Positions 36,073 to 39,841 of a stretch of DNA of 39,841 bases are shown piece by piece. The first letter of the stretch is position 1; each line of letters begins with the position of its first letter. The DNA is from Yersinia artesiana (GTDB taxonomy: Bacteria > Pseudomonadota > Gammaproteobacteria > Enterobacterales > Enterobacteriaceae), in contig NZ_CACVAD010000043.1 in the NCBI RefSeq assembly GCF_902726545.1, forward strand, positions 1-39,841, in the 5' to 3' direction. The notes under the pieces are model-generated. The model was not told the DNA's origin and ran no database searches. It saw only the letters and a list, made by a program, of their open reading frames with translations. Made by a program: the position numbers and the translations under genes.

Positions 36073-36148
36073 AATGAGTCTCACTACCCTTAATAATCTA
36101 TTGAAATAGGCTTGGTGTTTATTTCACGCAGTATAACGGAAAAATGAC

Positions 36149-36796
36149 ATGTTACAGGTATATCTCGTGCGCCATGGCGAAACCGTCTGGAACGCATCAC
36201 GTCAGATTCAGGGCCAATCGGACAGTCCGCTGACCGCTATCGGTGAACGCCAGGCACACTTGGTTGCGCAACGAGTCAGTAGCCAGGGGATCACGCATAT
36301 TATTACCAGTGATCTTGGGCGTACGCAGCAAACAGCAAAGATTATCGCCGATGCTTGTGGACTAAAAATGGTGACAGACCCGCGTCTGCGTGAACTGAAT
36401 ATGGGCGTACTGGAAACGCGCCCGATTGAGAGCTTGACGCCAGAAGAAGAGCTGTGGCGCAAACAAATGGTCAATGGCACCGAAGGTGGTCGAATTCCTG
36501 AAGGGGAGTCGATGGCAGAGCTAGGGCGGAGAATGCGTGCGGCATTGGATAGCTGTTTGGAACTGCCCGCGGGCAGCAAGCCGCTATTAGTGAGCCATGG
36601 TATGGCGCTGGGGTGTTTGTTGAGTACGCTGCTGGGCTTGCCCGCCCACGCGGAACGGCGCTTGCGGTTGCGTAACTGTTCACTGTCACGGGTTGATTAT
36701 CAGGAAAGCCCGTGGCTGGCTTCTGGTTGGGTGATTGAAAGTGCTGGCGATACCGCTCACCTGGATATGCCAGCACTGGATGAGTTACAGCGTTAA
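36149..36796 (+). CDS. gpmB: Phosphoglycerate mutase-like phosphatase GpmB
   Basis: A 215-residue histidine-phosphatase superfamily protein. The RHG motif is LVRHGETVWN with H9 as nucleophile, R8 and R58 as phosphate pocket, and a second histidine in LVSHGMALG. Annotated as phosphoglycerate mutase 2, but the family includes general phosphatases. Length equals E. coli GpmB (YtjC). Its stop overlaps the rob stop tail to tail. Confidence 0.93.
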   Translation: MLQVYLVRHGETVWNASRQIQGQSDSPLTAIGERQAHLVAQRVSSQGITHIITSDLGRTQQTAKIIADACGLKMVTDPRLRELNMGVLETRPIESLTPEEELWRKQMVNGTEGGRIPEGESMAELGRRMRAALDSCLELPAGSKPLLVSHGMALGCLLSTLLGLPAHAERRLRLRNCSLSRVDYQESPWLASGWVIESAGDTAHLDMPALDELQR

Positions 36797-37659
36797 CGCC
36801 GGATAGGAATGAGATATTCGCATTTCAGCGAGGCCGGAGGTGCATCTTTCGGCCTTCCCTGAGGGAAGAATCGTTCGATATCGTATCCACATCTGCGGGT
36901 TAGCGCTAACTGCGGCAAACAGGTGCCATACAGTGTCAGAATGAAGTCCTGTAACCCATCTGGTGGCCCGTCATAGCTAAACTGTACATATTCGCCACCT
37001 TCTAAGATAACGGGTTGTCCTTCCTGCACATTACCCGGCACATGTTGTGGCTCGATTGCCGTGGTGTAGAAAATCTCTTGCTCATCATCTTTCTCCTGAT
37101 TGGGTCGGGAGTGATGTAAGCCATAAAGCACCGGTGGTAAATGGTCTGCATCCCCCAGATACTGCTGCCAGAAGTGCACTCGCAATTCAGAACGATGAGT
37201 CATTATTTGCTCAAGCGTGCAAGAGTAGCTTTGGGTCAGCCCTACCAAATGCTGCTCAGGTAAGGTAATGAATTCAGGCTGAGGTAGTGTATATGTCCCT
37301 AATCGAATCGGTGGACATATGCCTGCTGAGTGCCAATCTTCTGAGCGACGGTACAATGCAGGTGTTTGCGCAAACTGTTTCTTGAACGCGCGGGTGAAAG
37401 TTTGCTGCGAATCAAAGCGATATTGCAGGGCAATATCCAGAATCGGGCGGCTGGTTAATCGTAATGCGACAGCGGCTTTTGATAACCTTCTGGCGCGGAT
37501 ATACGCACCGATGGCATTCCCGGTGACATCCTTGAACATTCGCTGCAAATGCCATTTTGAATAGCCTGCTTTGGCAGCTACATTGTCCAATGCTAAAGGC
37601 TGGTCTAAATGACTTTCTAGCCAGCTAAGCAAATCACGAATGATACTGGCTTGATCCAT
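36793..37659 (-). CDS. rob: Right origin-binding transcription factor Rob
   Basis: A 288-residue AraC/XylS-family regulator. Residues 1-105 hold two helix-turn-helix motifs (LDNVAAKAGYSKWHLQRMF and LDIALQYRFDSQQTFTRAF) that bind mar/rob/sox boxes. Residues about 120-288 form a GyrI-like ligand-binding domain that in E. coli responds to bile salts and fatty acids. The start follows GAGGA. The DNA-binding half is nearly identical to E. coli Rob and the C-terminal half is more divergent. Confidence 0.95.
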   Translation of the reverse strand: MDQASIIRDLLSWLESHLDQPLALDNVAAKAGYSKWHLQRMFKDVTGNAIGAYIRARRLSKAAVALRLTSRPILDIALQYRFDSQQTFTRAFKKQFAQTPALYRRSEDWHSAGICPPIRLGTYTLPQPEFITLPEQHLVGLTQSYSCTLEQIMTHRSELRVHFWQQYLGDADHLPPVLYGLHHSRPNQEKDDEQEIFYTTAIEPQHVPGNVQEGQPVILEGGEYVQFSYDGPPDGLQDFILTLYGTCLPQLALTRRCGYDIERFFPQGRPKDAPPASLKCEYLIPIRR

Positions 37660-37883
37660 AGATCTTCCTCGTAAAGCGGCCTAAATTTAGGGTATTAGTT
37701 ATATGAAAGAATAGCTCTGGCGCATAGTAGCAACTTTTTATGCTCCCGACTGCTTAAGAATTTACTGGCATTGTGTGCTAAAAATGCATCTAAGATTGAT
37801 AAAATGACTTTTTCACCAATATTTTATTATTGATGAAAATATTTAACGTTGGATAACGTTATTCAACGGTATGGAGTAAGTGT

Positions 37884-38354
37884 ATGAAAAAAAGTTGGAT
37901 ATTCCTTGGTTGCATACTTTCTTTCGGTGCAATAACGGCTCATGCGGAAGAAATTGGCTCTGTTGACACAGTATTTAAACTCTTGGGGCCTGACCATAAA
38001 ATCGTGGTTGAAGCCTTCGATGACCCTGATGTTAAAAATGTAACTTGTTATATCAGCCGGGCAAAAACCGGTGGTATCAAAGGGGGATTAGGTTTGGCGG
38101 AAGATACTTCCGATGCGGCCATTTCCTGTCAGCAAGTGGGGCCGATTGAGTTAAGTGACAAAATTAAAAATAGAAAATCCGATGGGACCGTGGTTTTCCA
38201 GAAGCGAACTTCATTGGTATTTAAAAAGCTGCAGGTCGTGCGTTTTTACGATCCGAAACGTAATGCCTTAATCTACCTGACTTACTCAGACAGAATTGTC
38301 GACGGTTCGCCGAAAAACGCGATAAGCGCAGTGCCAATTATGCCGTGGCAATAA
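37884..38354 (+). CDS. creA: CreA family periplasmic protein
   Basis: A 156-residue exported protein. The signal peptide [21 protein letters not shown] ends before EE. The mature domain shows [19 protein letters not shown], the [20 protein letters not shown] glycine block and [18 protein letters not shown], all typical of CreA. In E. coli creA leads the creABCD operon; here creB, creC and creD are absent and arcA follows convergently. Function is poorly known. Confidence 0.93.
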   Translation: MKKSWIFLGCILSFGAITAHAEEIGSVDTVFKLLGPDHKIVVEAFDDPDVKNVTCYISRAKTGGIKGGLGLAEDTSDAAISCQQVGPIELSDKIKNRKSDGTVVFQKRTSLVFKKLQVVRFYDPKRNALIYLTYSDRIVDGSPKNAISAVPIMPWQ

Positions 38355-38385
38355 AGGTGCTTGGCTGGATATGCAGTGTGAATAA

Positions 38386-38413
38386 AAAAGCCAGCATTTG
38401 AATGCTGGCTTTT
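38386..38413. terminator. Bidirectional terminator between creA and arcA
   Basis: AAAAGCCAGCATT and AATGCTGGCTTTT are perfect complements around TG, giving an A-flanked, T-tailed hairpin usable on both strands. It serves the convergent creA and arcA genes. Confidence 0.9.
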
Positions 38414-38431
38414 CGTAGACAAGTCAGAGAG

Positions 38432-39148
38432 TTACTCTTCCAGGTCACCACAGAAACGATAACCTTCACCGTGGATAGTGGCGATGATTTCTGGCGTGTC
38501 CGGCGTCGATTCGAAATGCTTACGAATACGGCGGATGGTAACGTCAACAGTACGGTCATGCGGTTTCAGCTCGCGACCGGTCATTTTCTTCAGTAATTCG
38601 CCACGAGATTGGATCTTGCCTGGGTTTTCACAGAAGTGCAGCATGGCGCGGAACTCACTGCGTGGCAGCTTATAATGCTCCCCTGCAGGGCTTATCAGTG
38701 AGCGGCTATTGATATCCAGCTCCCAGCCATTAAATTTATAGCTTTCAACCAAACGGCGCTCTTCGCCTACGCTACCCAAATTCATGGTGCGTGACAGCAA
38801 GTTGCGCGCCCGAATGGTCAATTCGCGCGGATTGAAAGGCTTGGTGATGTAATCATCAGCGCCAATTTCCAGGCCGAGGATTTTATCGACTTCGTTATCA
38901 CGGCCGGTCAGGAACATTAGGGCAACACTTGCTTGTTCACGAAGTTCCCGTGCCAGCAACAGGCCATTTTTGCCCGGCAGATTGATGTCCATGATAACTA
39001 AGTTGATATCATTCTCAGACAGAATGTGGTGCATTTCTGCGCCATCATTAGCCTCATGAACAACATAGCCTTCCGCCTCGAAAATGCTCTTCAGGGTGTT
39101 ACGAGTAACTATCTCGTCTTCTACGATCAGAATGTGCGGGGTCTGCAT
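38432..39148 (-). CDS. arcA: Response regulator ArcA
   Basis: A 238-residue OmpR-family regulator that represses aerobic metabolism when phosphorylated by ArcB under low oxygen. The receiver domain (1-120) has acidic residues E10/D11, phospho-acceptor D54 ([10 protein letters not shown]), T/S and K109-type residues (ITKPF). The winged-helix domain (about 135-235) ends [17 protein letters not shown]. Length is identical to E. coli. A long upstream region holds an FNR-type site. Confidence 0.97.
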   Translation of the reverse strand: MQTPHILIVEDEIVTRNTLKSIFEAEGYVVHEANDGAEMHHILSENDINLVIMDINLPGKNGLLLARELREQASVALMFLTGRDNEVDKILGLEIGADDYITKPFNPRELTIRARNLLSRTMNLGSVGEERRLVESYKFNGWELDINSRSLISPAGEHYKLPRSEFRAMLHFCENPGKIQSRGELLKKMTGRELKPHDRTVDVTIRRIRKHFESTPDTPEIIATIHGEGYRFCGDLEE

Positions 39149-39250
39149 GTTTGCTACCTAAAATTGCCAACAAAATAGAAATAGGAAGTACAGAAGTCTT
39201 TGTTATATTAGGATTTTTATTGACTAGTTACTCGTCATCCCGTTCATCAC

Positions 39251-39391
39251 ATGACTAAAGTACGTAAACGCGTTCTTGATGCACTTTCCATCAACGTCAA
39301 CAACATCACTAGCTTGGTCGGGGTGTTACTCCCTACAGCCCCAAAGGTGACAAAAGCGGCGCATATCCTAACCCTATTAACAGCAATATAA
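39251..39391 (+). CDS. yjjY: Small protein YjjY
   Basis: A 46-residue frame starting MTKVRKRVLDALSINVNNIT and ending with a hydrophobic stretch (ILTLLTAI). It matches E. coli YjjY (46 residues, same position beside arcA) as I recall it. No Shine-Dalgarno sequence is obvious (TTCATCAC precedes the ATG). It lies opposite arcA and antisense to the long arcA leader, so conservation could also reflect RNA function. Function is unknown. Confidence 0.75.
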   Translation: MTKVRKRVLDALSINVNNITSLVGVLLPTAPKVTKAAHILTLLTAI

Positions 39392-39432
39392 CAGTGTGAG
39401 CCGAATCTACCACCCAACAAAACTACGCTTTG

Positions 39433-39446
39433 TTGACATATATCAA
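39433..39446. promoter_or_regulatory. arcA: FNR box upstream of arcA
   Basis: TTGAC-ATAT-ATCAA differs at one base from the FNR consensus TTGAT-N4-ATCAA. It lies about 285 bp before the arcA start, in keeping with the FNR-dependent distal promoter of E. coli arcA. Position and strand relative to the promoter are inferred. Confidence 0.7.
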
Positions 39447-39774
39447 ATTCAATTGTAGCACGTTAACACTTTTGTGAAAAAGACTTACAAGAATACCAGC
39501 TTAAGCGATAGTTGGTTAAATTATGTGATCGATTCAGTGTTATTAATATTAAAAATAGGGCACCAGACGTAACAAAAAAATGATTTTTCTAATCTGTTGA
39601 TTTTTATTGTTTAAAATCAATATTCTTTCGACATAAAGCGAATGAACTTGTTTCTGTCATCAGCGGCCTGTTTCGCCTAAAAACATAAGAAGAATTATCA
39701 TCAATGTTAGTCAAATGTAAAGTGAAGTGATGAAGTTTTCATTTTTGTTGTCTTTTAAATCATTTGAGCGAAAA

Positions 39775-39806
39775 AACCAGTCTTAAAAGACCGCTTTATT
39801 TTTTAA
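39775..39806. terminator. Terminator-like hairpin
   Basis: The palindrome GTCTTAAAAGAC (39780-39791) is flanked by A-runs on one side and TTTATTTTTTAAT on the other. T-rich tails follow on both strands, so it could end yjjY transcripts on plus or a gene beyond the window on minus. Confidence 0.5.
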
Positions 39807-39841
39807 TCTCGTGTGTTTCTGCCACCTGACGCCCTATTAGC

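Larger units (their letters stand above)
39392..39841. other. AT-rich region downstream of yjjY / upstream of arcA
   Basis: A 450-bp region with no ORF that I recognise. It holds an FNR-like site and a terminator-like hairpin (both listed). It probably contains several arcA promoters, as in E. coli, but I cannot place them. Confidence 0.4.

Overview
The window is a stretch of enterobacterial chromosome that reads as Yersinia. From rsmC to arcA the gene order follows the Escherichia coli 99-100 min region: tRNA-Leu(CAG) genes, rsmC-holD-rimI, prfC, osmY-ytjA-yjjU-yjjV, deoCABD, smp, serB-radA-nadR, ettA, slt, trpR, yjjX, gpmB, rob, creA and arcA. The Yersinia assignment rests on an hmsCDE-type (yfiRNB-like) diguanylate cyclase operon between ettA and slt, on ERIC elements, and on missing E. 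coli neighbours (yjjG, yjjIW, lplA, creBCD). The species cannot be settled from sequence alone.

Layout. 1-2.6 kb: a membrane diguanylate cyclase, a small DUF1435 membrane protein behind a Fur-box-like site, and two identical tRNA-Leu(CAG) genes separated by an ERIC element. 2.6-4.6 kb: a divergent LysR regulator / aldo-keto reductase pair. 4.6-11.8 kb: rsmC, holD-rimI, prfC, osmY, ytjA, yjjU-yjjV. 12.0-18.1 kb: a nucleoside transporter and the deoCABD deoxynucleoside catabolism genes; both promoters carry two CRP-type sites exactly 52 bp apart, the architecture of CRP/CytR control. 18.2-22.7 kb: smp, serB, radA, and nadR with a perfect NadR-type palindrome at its ribosome-binding site. 22.7-24.8 kb: a second divergent pair, a quinone-oxidoreductase-like enzyme and a LysR regulator. 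24.9-29.3 kb: ettA, then hmsE, hmsD and hmsC. 29.3-32.5 kb: a structured non-coding element and a P-type ATPase with a possible leader peptide. 32.9-39.8 kb: slt, tandem ERIC-like repeats, trpR, yjjX, gpmB, rob, creA, arcA and yjjY.

Functionally this is mostly core genome: translation factors and modification (prfC, ettA, rsmC, rimI), replication and repair (holD, radA), nucleoside and NAD metabolism (deo, nupC-like, nadR, yjjX), envelope (slt, osmY, hmsCDE) and global regulators (arcA, rob, trpR). The accessory signal lies in cyclic-di-GMP signalling (two cyclases), the two LysR/oxidoreductase pairs, the P-type ATPase and several repeat or structured-RNA candidates.

I found no complete new defence or mobile system. 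The least explained items are the hairpin-rich element at 29.46-29.68 kb, the 20-codon leader ORF before the ATPase, the triplicated start region of the second LysR gene, the three-arm switchable hairpin after that gene, and the ERIC-family derivatives.
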